Source: Avichristensenella sp031550535
GTDB lineage: Bacteria > Bacillota > Clostridia > Christensenellales > Aristaeellaceae
Length of the DNA stretch: 64,000 nucleotides
Direction: 5' to 3'
NCBI GenBank assembly: GCA_031550535.1
Contig: JAVBOM010000031.1
Coordinates: 1 to 64,000, forward strand
Shown piece after piece: positions 17,125-25,717 of the stretch; the stretch's first letter is position 1; the number at the start of each line of letters is the position of its first letter. A program made the position numbers and the translations under genes. Under the pieces are notes generated by a model. It worked only from the letters and a program-made list of their open reading frames with translations, did not search any database and was not told the origin of the DNA.

Positions 17125-18714
17125 CTACGCCGCTCCCTCAAAAAACCACAGAAAATACGTCACCGCCAGCAGATCGGCACACCCGCCCGGGCTCAGCCCC
17201 TCGCCGGCCAACTGGTCCGCAAACGCGCGCACCCTGTCCAGCGAAAACCCCGCCAGCAGCCCCTCAGCGGCCTCCCGCACGCGCCGCGCCGCATCCGCGC
17301 CGCCGCGCCGGTACACGTTCGCGTCCTCCACGCACGCCATCAGCGCAATCAGCGCGTATACCCCGGCGTCGTTCAGGTTCTCGCCCATCGCGAGGCGCTC
17401 CTTCAGCGCGGGCAGTCCCGTCTCCCGCACGGACGGAAATCCTGCCGCCACCTCACCGCGCGCGCCCACCGGACCGCCGATCGCCGCGATCTCCCCGGCC
17501 AGGGCGTCCCGCGTCATCGCGCCGCAAAGGGCGCAGAGCGTGTCCGGTTGGGCAGGATTCCGCGCGGAGTACCCGTCATGGCGCGGATTTGAGGAAGCAG
17601 CGCAGTCTGCGGCCTTCGGTTTCGCATCATCGCGAAGGCCGAGAATCCGCACAGCATCGCCGCTATCCCGTTGATCTGAGGAACCAGCGCCGTCCACAGC
17701 CTTTGGTTCCGCACCGCCGTCAGAGCCGGAAGCCCGCGCAGCATCGCCGTTCCGGTCCAAATCCAGCGGACCAGCGCCGTCCGATTCCCGCGCGTTCTCG
17801 CCGTTCTCCCCGCACACCGCCCCGCGCTTCTCCCCCCGCGCCCGCCAGTGCCCCACCGCGCTGCACAGAATCCCCAGCGAGAAAATCGCGCCCTTGTGGG
17901 TGTTCACCCCGCCGGTCACGGCCAGCATGGCCGTTTCCGCGCGCATGCCGGGATAGCGCAGCGCCGAAAACACGCGCTCCGGCGTCGTTTCCCGCATGCC
18001 TACGCGCACACAATCCCGGAAGTACGGCGCGAGCACGGACGCGCTGTCCACAAACGTCCAAAAGTCCATGTCCTTGTGCGCGCCGGGACCGAACCGGTCC
18101 ACCAATCCGGGTTTGGGCGAGCACGCGGCCTCGTGCAGCAGCGCCCGCTGCGCCAGCGTCGCGATACGGTCGGCATACGCCGCGTCCAGCGTCTCCCGAA
18201 AGATGGCCTCCGCCTCGCCGAAGAGCGCTTCCACGGTATGCGCCCGGCTTCTGGCGCACACAGCCGCGTCTTCCCCGCACAGCAGGCATCGACGCGGCGG
18301 CAGGCCGATGTCCTGCCGGGATACTTTCTCGCTGTTACGCGCAATCACGTCGATGTCCAGCAGCCGCCCGAACCGGTCCGCCTCCTCCACCTGGCACAGC
18401 ATGCGCTTGAGGCGCGGCGGCTCCGCGTCCACCGCCCACAGCATCTCAAGCCCCGTCGCCGCCTCCACGCGCTCGGCCGCGCGAACCGCCAGCCCATACC
18501 GCGCGAACTGCTCCCGGATCCGCCGCACGGCCTCGTCAAACCCGTCCACGATGACCCGCGTCACCTTCACCGGTCCCGCGATGTTCAGCGTCAGGCATAC
18601 CACCGGCACGCCCTGCGCGTCCAAAAGCGCGCGCTGCCTGACGGCGCGCTTGTCCCGTGCCGCCATCATGTCGACCACGGTTACTTCCCGGTCCATCGCG
18701 TCCAATAAATCCAT
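17125..18714 (-). CDS. citXG: Fused CitX-CitG: apo-citrate lyase transferase and triphosphoribosyl-dephospho-CoA synthase
   Basis: 529 residues. The first ~165 are CitX-like (transfer of the prosthetic group to CitD; start MDLLDAMDREVTVVDMMAAR). From ~175 the CitG part follows, with LAQRALLHEAACSPKPGLVD and MDFWTFVDSASVLAPYF. VTGGVNTHKGAIFSLGILC and ALMACVEDANVYRRGG are CitG signatures flanking an odd insert. CitG condenses dephospho-CoA and ATP into the lyase cofactor precursor. Between ~295 and 391 lies a low-complexity insert encoded by about 2.5 copies of an 87-bp tandem repeat (for example AEPKAVDGAGSSD). ATG 18714 follows GGCAGGA; TTG 18729 is an alternative. Divergent from citC. Confidence 0.9.
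   Translation of the reverse strand: MDLLDAMDREVTVVDMMAARDKRAVRQRALLDAQGVPVVCLTLNIAGPVKVTRVIVDGFDEAVRRIREQFARYGLAVRAAERVEAATGLEMLWAVDAEPPRLKRMLCQVEEADRFGRLLDIDVIARNSEKVSRQDIGLPPRRCLLCGEDAAVCARSRAHTVEALFGEAEAIFRETLDAAYADRIATLAQRALLHEAACSPKPGLVDRFGPGAHKDMDFWTFVDSASVLAPYFRDCVRVGMRETTPERVFSALRYPGMRAETAMLAVTGGVNTHKGAIFSLGILCSAVGHWRARGEKRGAVCGENGENARESDGAGPLDLDRNGDAARASGSDGGAEPKAVDGAGSSDQRDSGDAVRILGLRDDAKPKAADCAASSNPRHDGYSARNPAQPDTLCALCGAMTRDALAGEIAAIGGPVGARGEVAAGFPSVRETGLPALKERLAMGENLNDAGVYALIALMACVEDANVYRRGGADAARRVREAAEGLLAGFSLDRVRAFADQLAGEGLSPGGCADLLAVTYFLWFFEGAA
17586..17795 (-). repeat. 87-bp tandem repeat inside the citG domain
   Basis: Units start at GATTTGAGGAA (17586) and GATCTGAGGAA (17673), and a partial third has ACCAGCGCCGT at 17770. 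The period of 87 bp equals 29 codons, so it keeps the frame and adds a hydrophilic Gly/Asp/Ala-rich loop to CitG. Confidence 0.75.
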
Positions 18715-18735
18715 AAAAATTCCTGCCAAAATATG

Positions 18736-18764
18736 TTTTGTTTCTCCAGCGACTATGCTATAGT
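18736..18764 (+). promoter_or_regulatory. Predicted promoter giving a near-leaderless citC mRNA
   Basis: TATAGT (18759-18764) is a good -10 box just 6 nt before ATG 18771, with a weak TTTTGT-like -35 at 18736-18741. No Shine-Dalgarno lies between them, so transcription probably starts at or beside the ATG. Confidence 0.45.
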
Positions 18765-18770
18765 ATTCTC

Positions 18771-19874
18771 ATGAGTGCGTATCATGTAACGGAAATTCGC
18801 CCCGGCGACCGCCGCGCCTGGCGGCAGGTGGACGCCTTGCTCGCGCGGGAGGGCCTCGCGCGGGACGCCCACCTGGACGAAACCTACGGCCTGGCCGACG
18901 AGGACGAAACCCTCGTCGCCACGGGGTCGCTTTTCGCTGGCACACTCCGCTGCATCGCCGTGGACAGCGCCCACCGGGGTGAGGGCCTGCTCGCCACGCT
19001 GATGACCGCGCTGCTGGAGCGCCAGCTCGCGCGCGGCCACGCCCACGTATTCCTGTACACCCGGCCGGAAACCGCCCCGTTCTTCGCGGAGCTCGGGTTT
19101 TACGAGGTCGCGCGGGTCGGGGATGGCGCGGATTTGGAGAACCGGACGCCATCAGAGGGTTTCGCGAGGAATCCTCTCCTTAGCAGTCTTGTCTTTATGG
19201 AGAACCGCCGTGGCGCGTTCGCCGCGTACCTCGCGGGCCTGGGCGCCACGCAAACCCTCGGCTGCACCGCCTCCATCGTCATGAACGCCAACCCGTTCAC
19301 GCGCGGCCATCAGTACTTGGTGGAGCGCGCCGCCGCCGAGAACGACGCCGTGCGCTGCTTCGTCGTGTCCGAGGACGTGTCCCTCGTGCCCTTCGCGGAC
19401 CGTCTCGCGCTCGTGAAGGCCGGCTGCGGCCACCTGTCGAATGTCACTGTACACGATACCGGCAGCTACATGGTTTCCAACGCCACGTTCCCGTCGTATT
19501 TCCTGAAGGAAGCGCGCGCGGTCACCGAAGCGCAGGCGCGGCTGGACATCGAGGTGTTCGTGCGCATCGCGCGTGCCACGGGCATCACGCGCCGCTACAT
19601 CGGCGAGGAGCCGTTCTCTACAATCACGCAAATCTACAACGATGTGATGCGGGAAGCCCTGCCCGCGCATGGCATCGAGTGCGTGCTGCTTGATCGGCTC
19701 GCGGAAGGCGGCGCGGCCATCAGCGCGTCGGATGTCCGCCAGCGCCTGCATGACGGCGGCGTGGACTCCATCCGCGCCTTCGTGCCGGAAACGACCTACG
19801 CGTACTTTCAGACGGACGCGGGCCGGGAAACCATCCGCAGGATACGGGCGGCGGAGCACGTGCGGCACGAGTAG
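18771..19874 (+). CDS. citC: [Citrate (pro-3S)-lyase] ligase with in-frame repeat insertion
   Basis: A 367-residue protein that acetylates the thiol of the citrate lyase prosthetic group using acetate and ATP. The N-terminal GNAT-like domain (AVDSAHRGEGLLATLMTALL near 63-82) is followed by a nucleotidyltransferase domain. Its HxGH-like motif is NANPFTRGHQYLVERAA near 176-192. ISASDVRQRL near the C-terminus completes the CitC pattern. Between the domains, residues about 118-137 are encoded by a reverse family A repeat (19121-19181) read in frame, after which normal sequence resumes at VFMENRRGAFAAYL. Whether the longer linker is tolerated is unknown. The start has no ribosome site but lies 6 nt after a -10 box. 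Confidence 0.9.
   Translation: MSAYHVTEIRPGDRRAWRQVDALLAREGLARDAHLDETYGLADEDETLVATGSLFAGTLRCIAVDSAHRGEGLLATLMTALLERQLARGHAHVFLYTRPETAPFFAELGFYEVARVGDGADLENRTPSEGFARNPLLSSLVFMENRRGAFAAYLAGLGATQTLGCTASIVMNANPFTRGHQYLVERAAAENDAVRCFVVSEDVSLVPFADRLALVKAGCGHLSNVTVHDTGSYMVSNATFPSYFLKEARAVTEAQARLDIEVFVRIARATGITRRYIGEEPFSTITQIYNDVMREALPAHGIECVLLDRLAEGGAAISASDVRQRLHDGGVDSIRAFVPETTYAYFQTDAGRETIRRIRAAEHVRHE
19121..19181 (-). repeat. Family A repeat inserted in citC coding sequence
   Basis: The stretch GGCGCGGATTTGGAGAACC through GAGGAATCCTC is the reverse of the standard 62-bp unit, with both dyads recognisable. It contributes about 20 codons without a stop between the acetyltransferase-like and nucleotidyltransferase domains. 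Confidence 0.75.
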
Positions 19875-20245
19875 GGGGAAAAGAAAAGGTAACGCTGGGA
19901 CGCCGTCCCAGACCCTGCCAAAGGGGTTTACCCCTTTGGAATCCCTTCTTTTTCGCCCCTGAGCGGGAAGGAATCATGTTTTCGAATCGGAGCGGCATTC
20001 GGCCTCATCGCCTTGGATACCTATTCCCGCATGCATCCGGCAGCATCGTTCAAAATCAATCCAAATGATGGGATTTTTAAGGGGGCGAGGTCCCTTATAA
20101 GGGGTCCGGAAACCGGAACCGCATTCCGCCAGTGGCGGATCCAAATGCGGCGGAGGTTCGCTTGGATGCAGAGTGCCGCTTGCGGCACGACAACATCCAA
20201 GTGCCAGCGCCCCTTGCGTTTCCCGTCCTTCTCGTCCCCCCGTCC
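19875..20245 (+). repeat. Composite repeat block between citC and citF
   Basis: No gene is supported. It contains a family B copy (19894-19950, with CCAAAGGGGTTTACCCCTTTGG) that may act as a terminator-like hairpin after citC. It also contains a reverse family E copy (20155-20217) with AGTGCCGCTTGCGGCACGAC. The convergent ends of citC and citF flank it. Confidence 0.7.
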
Positions 20246-21805
20246 CTACCCCTCAAACGTATACTCTCCAATCTCCCGCACCACGTCCAGAATCGTCCCG
20301 TCCCGCGCCTCCACCACGGCCACGATCCGCTCCCGGAACCGTAGTGGCTCCGGCGTGCCGACGATCGCGTACGCCTGCTTTTGCAGCTCCTCAATCGTCG
20401 TCAGCGGCAGATTTGTTCTCGCCAGCGCCGCCATAAGGTCCTGCCGCCTCGGGTTCACCGCGATGCCGTAGTCCGTCACCAGCACGTCGATGCACTCGCC
20501 CGGCGTCGTCACCGTCACCACGCGCTCGCACACGGTGGCCATGCGCCCGCGCACCAGCGGCGTCACGATGATCGTACACTTCGCCCCGGCGGAGGCATCC
20601 GGATGCCCGCCCGGCGCGCCGCGCAGAATGCCGTCCGACCCGGTGATCACGTTCACGTTAAAATCCGTGTCAATCTCCAGCGCCGCCAGAATCACAAAGT
20701 CCAGCTTGTTCACGAACGCGCCCTTGTTGGCCGGGTTCGCGTACTGCGATGTGGAAATCTCAAAGTGGCGCGGGTGCTCGTGCACAGACTTGACGGAAGG
20801 CACGTCGAAATCCTGCGTGTCCACCACGCATTCCACCAGCCCCTTGTTCAAGAGGTCCACCGCCGGCTGGCTGATGCCCCCGATGATCCAACTGATTTTG
20901 TAGTTGTTCTTCACCAGCAGTGGCTCCAGGAACCGGTTCGCCGCCAGCGAAGGCCCGCCCGCGCCGGTCTGGAACGAGAACCCGTCCCTGAAATACGGCG
21001 TCGCGGCCATCACCTTCGCGCAATACTCCGCCATCAGCAGGTCGCGCGGGTCCTGGCTCATACGCGCCGCCTGCGACGCGATCTTCTTCGGGTCGCCGAT
21101 CTCGTCCACGACGACGACGTGATCCACGTCAATGGCCTCAATGCTCGCGGGCATGTTCGGGAAATCCACCAGGCAGTTCGTGATCACGACCACCTTGTCC
21201 GCGTATTTGGAATCCACCACCGCGTAGGACAGCACGCCGCAGTCGCTCTTGCCGCCCTTGCCGCGCGCGTTGCCGCAGCAGTCACTCGTCGGCGCGCCGA
21301 TGAACGCCACGTCGATGTGCACGTCCCCCTCCTCGATGGCGCGCACGCGCCCCCCGTGCGAGCGCAGGATGCACGGCGTTTTCAGCTTCCCGTGCGACAC
21401 CACGTCGCCCATGCGCCCGCGAATGCCGCTCGTCTGCAGCCCTGTCACGATGCCCTGCTCGATGTAGTCGGCCACCGGGTCGTGCGCCGTGCCCATGGAC
21501 GACGCGGCGATGGTGATATCCCGGATGCCCAGCGCCACGATCTCCGCCATCACGAGGTTGACAATATAGTCCCCGTCGCGGAAATGATGGTGAAACGAGA
21601 TGGTCATCCCGTCCCTCAGCCCGCACTTTTCAATGGCCTCGCGCAGACTCGGAACGACCTTGCTTTCCTCCGGCTTTTCGCAGAACCGCACGCGCGGCGC
21701 GGCCTTTTTGTATGTCTGCCCATCGCGGTACGCGCTCCCCTGGAACCCCTCTTTTCCCCCCGTCAACAGCGCGTCCGGAATGTCGCGGCCCACCTTATTT
21801 ATCAT
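20246..21805 (-). CDS. citF: Citrate lyase alpha subunit (citrate:acetyl-ACP transferase)
   Basis: A 519-residue CitF of normal length. Recognisable stretches are DGMTISFHHHFRDGDYIVNL near residue 67, GTAHDPVADYIEQGIVTGLQ and QTGAGGPSLAANRFL. NVNVITGSDGILRGAPGGH and VLVTDYGIAVNPRRQDL complete the CitF pattern. It exchanges citrate onto the acyl carrier to give citryl-ACP and acetate. ATG 21805 directly follows the citE stop, and GGGGGATC upstream is a weak ribosome site, so coupled translation is likely. The order citD-citE-citF is the canonical lyase order. Confidence 0.96.
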   Translation of the reverse strand: MINKVGRDIPDALLTGGKEGFQGSAYRDGQTYKKAAPRVRFCEKPEESKVVPSLREAIEKCGLRDGMTISFHHHFRDGDYIVNLVMAEIVALGIRDITIAASSMGTAHDPVADYIEQGIVTGLQTSGIRGRMGDVVSHGKLKTPCILRSHGGRVRAIEEGDVHIDVAFIGAPTSDCCGNARGKGGKSDCGVLSYAVVDSKYADKVVVITNCLVDFPNMPASIEAIDVDHVVVVDEIGDPKKIASQAARMSQDPRDLLMAEYCAKVMAATPYFRDGFSFQTGAGGPSLAANRFLEPLLVKNNYKISWIIGGISQPAVDLLNKGLVECVVDTQDFDVPSVKSVHEHPRHFEISTSQYANPANKGAFVNKLDFVILAALEIDTDFNVNVITGSDGILRGAPGGHPDASAGAKCTIIVTPLVRGRMATVCERVVTVTTPGECIDVLVTDYGIAVNPRRQDLMAALARTNLPLTTIEELQKQAYAIVGTPEPLRFRERIVAVVEARDGTILDVVREIGEYTFEG

Positions 21806-22708
21806 CTACAGATCCCCCTCGTACACGCCGGATGCCTTCGCCAGCGCGATGGTCCGCTCCGCGCCCGGCAGGAACGCGATGTCGATCATTTTGCCGTCCA
21901 CGGTAAACACGCCGACGCCCCGCGCCGCCTGCTCGCGCACCGCGCGCACGATCTTCTCCGCCTGGATGATCTCGCGCTCCGTGGGCGAGAAGATTTCGTG
22001 CACCACCGCGATCTGCTTGGGGCTGATGATGGATTTCCCGTCAAAGCCCATCTCCTTGTCCAGGATCACCTCGCGCCGGAACCCTTCCATGTCCTCCAGG
22101 TCCGTGAACACCGTGTCGAAGCACTGCACCCCGGCGGCGCGCGCCGCGATCAGCAGAAGGCTTCTGCCCCCTTGTAGCTCGATGCCACTCGCGGTCACGG
22201 GGGCTTGCATGGCTTTTCGGTAATCGCTGCCGGAAATCGCCACGCCGATCATGCGCTCCGGGCAGGCCGTCGCGATTTCGTACGCGTGCAGGATGCCGAG
22301 CGGCGATTCTAGCGCGGCGGACACCAGCGTGCAGCCCGGCTCGCGGCCGAATTCCGCCTCGGCGCTTTCGATGTGCTGAACCACCAGCCGCACGTCCGCC
22401 GCCGTCTCGCACTTGGCAATGCGGATGCCATCGCACCCGGCGGCCACGCTGACGCGGATGTCCTCTTGCCAGTGCGGCGTATCTAGGCCGTTGATGCGCA
22501 CCAGGCGCTCGATGCCCCGGTAGTCCACCGTGGTCAGCGCGAAGTACAGGGAAAACCGGGCCGCGTCCTTCTGGTTCTCGGCCACAGCGTCCTCCAGGTC
22601 AAAGATCAGGCAGTCCGGCCGGAAAATGTACGCGTCCTTCAGCAGGCTGGGCCGCTGCGCGCTCAGGAACATCATGGTCCGGCGCAGGCGTTTGAGTTTC
22701 TCATTCAA
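21806..22708 (-). CDS. citE: Citrate lyase beta subunit (citryl-ACP lyase)
   Basis: A 300-residue HpcH/HpaI-family TIM barrel. RRTMMFLSAQRPSLLKDAYI, DCLIFDLEDAVAENQKDAAR, VRINGLDTPHWQEDI and GFDGKSIISPKQIAVVHEIF are typical CitE segments; Glu and Asp of DLEDAV bind the metal. It cleaves citryl-ACP to oxaloacetate and acetyl-ACP. The TTG start at 22708 is chosen because GGGGAGG precedes it and because it overlaps the citD stop by TTGA. An upstream in-frame ATG lies within citD. Confidence 0.95.
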   Translation of the reverse strand: MNEKLKRLRRTMMFLSAQRPSLLKDAYIFRPDCLIFDLEDAVAENQKDAARFSLYFALTTVDYRGIERLVRINGLDTPHWQEDIRVSVAAGCDGIRIAKCETAADVRLVVQHIESAEAEFGREPGCTLVSAALESPLGILHAYEIATACPERMIGVAISGSDYRKAMQAPVTASGIELQGGRSLLLIAARAAGVQCFDTVFTDLEDMEGFRREVILDKEMGFDGKSIISPKQIAVVHEIFSPTEREIIQAEKIVRAVREQAARGVGVFTVDGKMIDIAFLPGAERTIALAKASGVYEGDL

Positions 22709-23004
22709 CGCACGGCACCTCCCCAGGGGATATCCTCGTCTACGCCGCACGCACGGTACACCGCGCACGTGACGCGCGCCTTGATCGTGCAGTCCAGCGC
22801 GCCCTTGTCCACCACGGACACGCGCGCGCTGTCGACGCCCAGCCGCGCGAGCGTATCCAGCACGGTCTGGCGGATCTGTTTGCCGTATTGATTCAGCACA
22901 ATGGATTCAATGGACAGCTCGATGCCCGTGCCGCCCGGGTCAACGACGATCTGCGCGTCGCTGGATTCCAGTGTGCCCGCCATCGCGGGCCGAATGGGGT
23001 GCAT
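22705..23004 (-). CDS. citD: Citrate lyase acyl carrier protein (gamma subunit)
   Basis: A 99-residue CitD, the usual size. The prosthetic group attachment serine lies in AMAGTLESSDAQIVV near residue 14-16. IELSIESIVLNQYGKQIRQT and KGALDCTIKARVTCAVYRAC follow. It carries the 2'-(5''-triphosphoribosyl)-3'-dephospho-CoA arm made by CitG and attached by CitX. ATG 23004 has GGAGGAGG 8 nt upstream. The 3' end overlaps citE by 4 nt. Confidence 0.95.
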   Translation of the reverse strand: MHPIRPAMAGTLESSDAQIVVDPGGTGIELSIESIVLNQYGKQIRQTVLDTLARLGVDSARVSVVDKGALDCTIKARVTCAVYRACGVDEDIPWGGAVR

Positions 23005-23042
23005 GGCTGGACCTCCTCCTTGTTTTTCGCCTATATGTCTCT

Positions 23043-24080
23043 TTATCCTTTGAATGCGGCTGCCACAAAGCTCAGAATGGCCGGAAAGAACGACACGACC
23101 ACGATCAGCCGCAGTATTTGCAGTAGAATGAGCTTGACGCTCCGCACGCCGAGGTCGGCGGAGATCAGCGCCATATCGCTCGCCCCGGCGGGCGTGGCCG
23201 CGAGCATGGCTTCCGTGCGGCCGAAGCATCCCGTCTTTTCAAAAATCCTGCTGATCGCCAGTGCGCCCAGCAAGTAACACGCCAGAAGAATCACAATCGG
23301 GAGCGCGAGGCGCGGGATGTCCATCAGCTCGCTTGCCCCCATGCCAGCGCCCACATACGCGCCGGCCAGGCACTGCGCCACCTTGCGCACGGGGCGCGGC
23401 ACTTGCGCCCCCGGGTAGATCAGCTTGAACGCGATGCTGCCCAGCACGGCGAACGCCATCGTGCCCGACGGCATTGGCGACACGTCGCCCAGCAGACCGC
23501 AAAGGGCCGCCACGGTCAGCGTCAGCAGCACGGACGGCCAGGACACCGCGGCGCTCTGCCGCTTCAGCGCGCTTTCTTTCCCGCCACCCGCCCCGGTCAT
23601 CCATCGGATCAGCGCCGGGAACAGCGCGATGCCCATCATGAAGCGGACGAACTGCAGAATCAGCACCTTGGCCGGGTCAGCGCCCAGGTCCGCGGCGATC
23701 ATCGGCATGTCGCTGATGCCGCCGGGCGTGGAGCACATGAACGCCGTCATCAGGTCCATCGCACCGGTCAGGCGGATCAGGAACCCGGCGGCGAGGTTGA
23801 TAAGCAGCAGGCACGGCAGCAAAATCGCGGCCGGCCGGGCGATGGTGCGCATCTCGCGCAACTCCTGCCGGCTCACGCCCGCGCCGATGAACGCGCCCGC
23901 GATAATCTGCGCGACGGTCTTGGCCACCCTGGGCATCTCGGCGTACCCGGTCAGAACGCCCAGGAGGCAGGAGCCGATCACCGCGCCGATCATCATGCCG
24001 CCCGGCATGCGGAGCCGGTCCAGGAGGGTGCCCACAGCAAACGCGGCGGCCAGGGTTGCCAGAATTGGGAACAACGGCAA
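23043..24080 (-). CDS. AbrB-family membrane protein (transporter-like)
   Basis: A 345-residue, very hydrophobic protein with about ten membrane segments in two similar halves. Each half carries a GA(Y/F)(I/V)GAGxS-type motif (AQIIAGAFIGAGVSRQEL near 60; AQCLAGAYVGAGMGASELMD near 230). Each also has a TPGGISDMPMIAADLGAD or TPAGASDMALISADLGV segment. This is the AbrB duplication family, sometimes misnamed as an ammonia monooxygenase or regulator. The substrate is unknown. It lies between tctA and citD in the same direction, so a role in organic-acid import or export alongside citrate use is inferred. TTG 24080 or TTG 24074 may be the start; AAAGGA fits the second better. Confidence 0.8.
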   Translation of the reverse strand: MPLFPILATLAAAFAVGTLLDRLRMPGGMMIGAVIGSCLLGVLTGYAEMPRVAKTVAQIIAGAFIGAGVSRQELREMRTIARPAAILLPCLLLINLAAGFLIRLTGAMDLMTAFMCSTPGGISDMPMIAADLGADPAKVLILQFVRFMMGIALFPALIRWMTGAGGGKESALKRQSAAVSWPSVLLTLTVAALCGLLGDVSPMPSGTMAFAVLGSIAFKLIYPGAQVPRPVRKVAQCLAGAYVGAGMGASELMDIPRLALPIVILLACYLLGALAISRIFEKTGCFGRTEAMLAATPAGASDMALISADLGVRSVKLILLQILRLIVVVSFFPAILSFVAAAFKG

Positions 24081-24171
24081 CAGTCCTTTGGTTTTAGAAT
24101 AATACTTGAAGCGGGGTCAAAGGCGGAACCCCTCACGTTCCTTCGTTCCCCCTTGACCCCGCCCCTTCGCC
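24081..24171 (-). repeat. Short intergenic repeat fragment
   Basis: AAGCGGGGTCAAAGGCGGAA and CCCCTTGACCCCGCC form a dyad resembling the 6851-6885 segment upstream of the sensory hydrogenase. No gene is present. Confidence 0.4.
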
Positions 24172-25701
24172 TTACACAGTCGCGTCCTTCTTCTTCCCAA
24201 TCCCTAGCGCCTTCTTGATGTGTGGCGCCACGAGCGGGTAGATCAGCGTCACGATGCACACCAGCATCAGGATCGCGGTGATCCAGCTCTTCGTGAACAT
24301 GCCCCAGACATTGGCGTGGCTGATGGTGAACGCGCGGCTGAAGTTGCCCTCGCAAATCTTGCCCAGCACCAGGCCCAGGATCATGGCCGCGCTGTTAAAC
24401 TTGCAAACCTTGAACAGCACGCCCGCGATGCCCGCGATGGCCATGATTTTCACGTCCATAATGTTCATGCTCGTCGCGTAGGAGCCGATGACCGCCAGCA
24501 TGATGATGATTGGGCCGAGGAACGAGTACGGCACGGACAGAATCTGCGCGAATACTTTCGCCACGCCGATGGCTACAAGCACCATCAGGATGTTCGCCAC
24601 GATCATGGATACGAACGTCGCGGACAGATACTCCGGCTGGTTCACCAGCAGCAGCGGCCCAAGCTGCACGCCCTTGAGGACGAGCGCGCTCATCATGACC
24701 GCCGCGGCGTTGCCGCCCGGAATGCCCAGGGACAGCAGCGGCACCATGGCCCCGCCGGTCGCCGCGTTGTTCGCCGTTTCCGACGCCGCCACGCCGTCGA
24801 TGATGCCCGTGCCGAACTTCTCGGGGTGCTTGGACATCTTCGTCTCGGTCGAGTAGCACATGAACGAGGCGATCGTCGCGCCCGCGCCGGGCAGAATGCC
24901 GATGATCGTGCCGATGATGGAACTGCGCAGAATGACCCATTTGATGGACAGCCATTCCTTCAGCGTCGGCATCTCCGTGTTCGTCTTGCCGCCGCCGATG
25001 CCGTCCTCCGCCTTCAGGCGGTCCTTGGCCACGGTCTGCGTCAGCACCTCGGTCACGGCGAAAATACCAATCAGCACCGGGATCATCTCAATGCCGGCCA
25101 GCAGCTCGCGGGAGCCGTACGTCATGCGCTGCACGGCGTACATCGGGTCCTGACCCACGCACGCCAGCAACAGGCCCATCAGGCCGGAAATGATCGTGCG
25201 CAGGATGTTCTTGGAGTCCAGGCATGTCAGGATCGACAGGCCCATGAACGTGACCGCGAACAGCTCGCTCGGGCCAAAGGACAGCGCGGCCTTCGTGAGC
25301 TGCGGGCTGAGCAGGTACATCGCCAGCGCGGAGAACAGGCCGCCGATGGCCGAGCAGCCCAGCGCCACGCCCAATGCTTTGCCCGCCTTGCCCTGCTGGG
25401 CCATCGGGTAGCCGTCAAACGTCGTGGGCGCGCTGGAAGGCACGCCGGGAATCTTGAACAGAATCGCCGTGATGGACCCGCCCGTGATGGACGAGCAGTA
25501 GATGGCCACCAGGAACATGATCGCCGGAATCGGCTGCATGCTGTAGGTGAACGGCAGGCCGAGCGCCACCGCCATCGTGGCCGATACGCCCGGCAGCGCG
25601 CCAAAGATCGTGCCCATGACGACCGCCAGGAGGGTCATCAGCAGCATCGTCGGCTGTACGAGCAGGGATATGCCATGGCCCAAAAGTTCCAATGTGCTCA
25701 T
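24172..25701 (-). CDS. tctA: Tripartite tricarboxylate transporter large membrane subunit TctA
   Basis: A 509-residue TctA of normal length with about 12 membrane segments. Family signatures visible are GTIFGALPGVSATMAVALGL near 29-48, GFPxxAPTTFDGYPMA as VPSSAPTTFDGYPMAQQGKA near 88-107, and GILPGAGATIASFMCYSTE near 268. MVPLLSLGIPGGNAAAVMM follows near 318. It is the transport channel of a secondary, binding-protein-dependent citrate/tricarboxylate importer. ATG 25701 has GGAGG upstream. tctC-tctB-tctA are consecutive and feed the citrate lyase genes further downstream. Confidence 0.95.
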   Translation of the reverse strand: MSTLELLGHGISLLVQPTMLLMTLLAVVMGTIFGALPGVSATMAVALGLPFTYSMQPIPAIMFLVAIYCSSITGGSITAILFKIPGVPSSAPTTFDGYPMAQQGKAGKALGVALGCSAIGGLFSALAMYLLSPQLTKAALSFGPSELFAVTFMGLSILTCLDSKNILRTIISGLMGLLLACVGQDPMYAVQRMTYGSRELLAGIEMIPVLIGIFAVTEVLTQTVAKDRLKAEDGIGGGKTNTEMPTLKEWLSIKWVILRSSIIGTIIGILPGAGATIASFMCYSTETKMSKHPEKFGTGIIDGVAASETANNAATGGAMVPLLSLGIPGGNAAAVMMSALVLKGVQLGPLLLVNQPEYLSATFVSMIVANILMVLVAIGVAKVFAQILSVPYSFLGPIIIMLAVIGSYATSMNIMDVKIMAIAGIAGVLFKVCKFNSAAMILGLVLGKICEGNFSRAFTISHANVWGMFTKSWITAILMLVCIVTLIYPLVAPHIKKALGIGKKKDATV

Positions 25702-25717
25702 GCGATCTCCACCTCCT

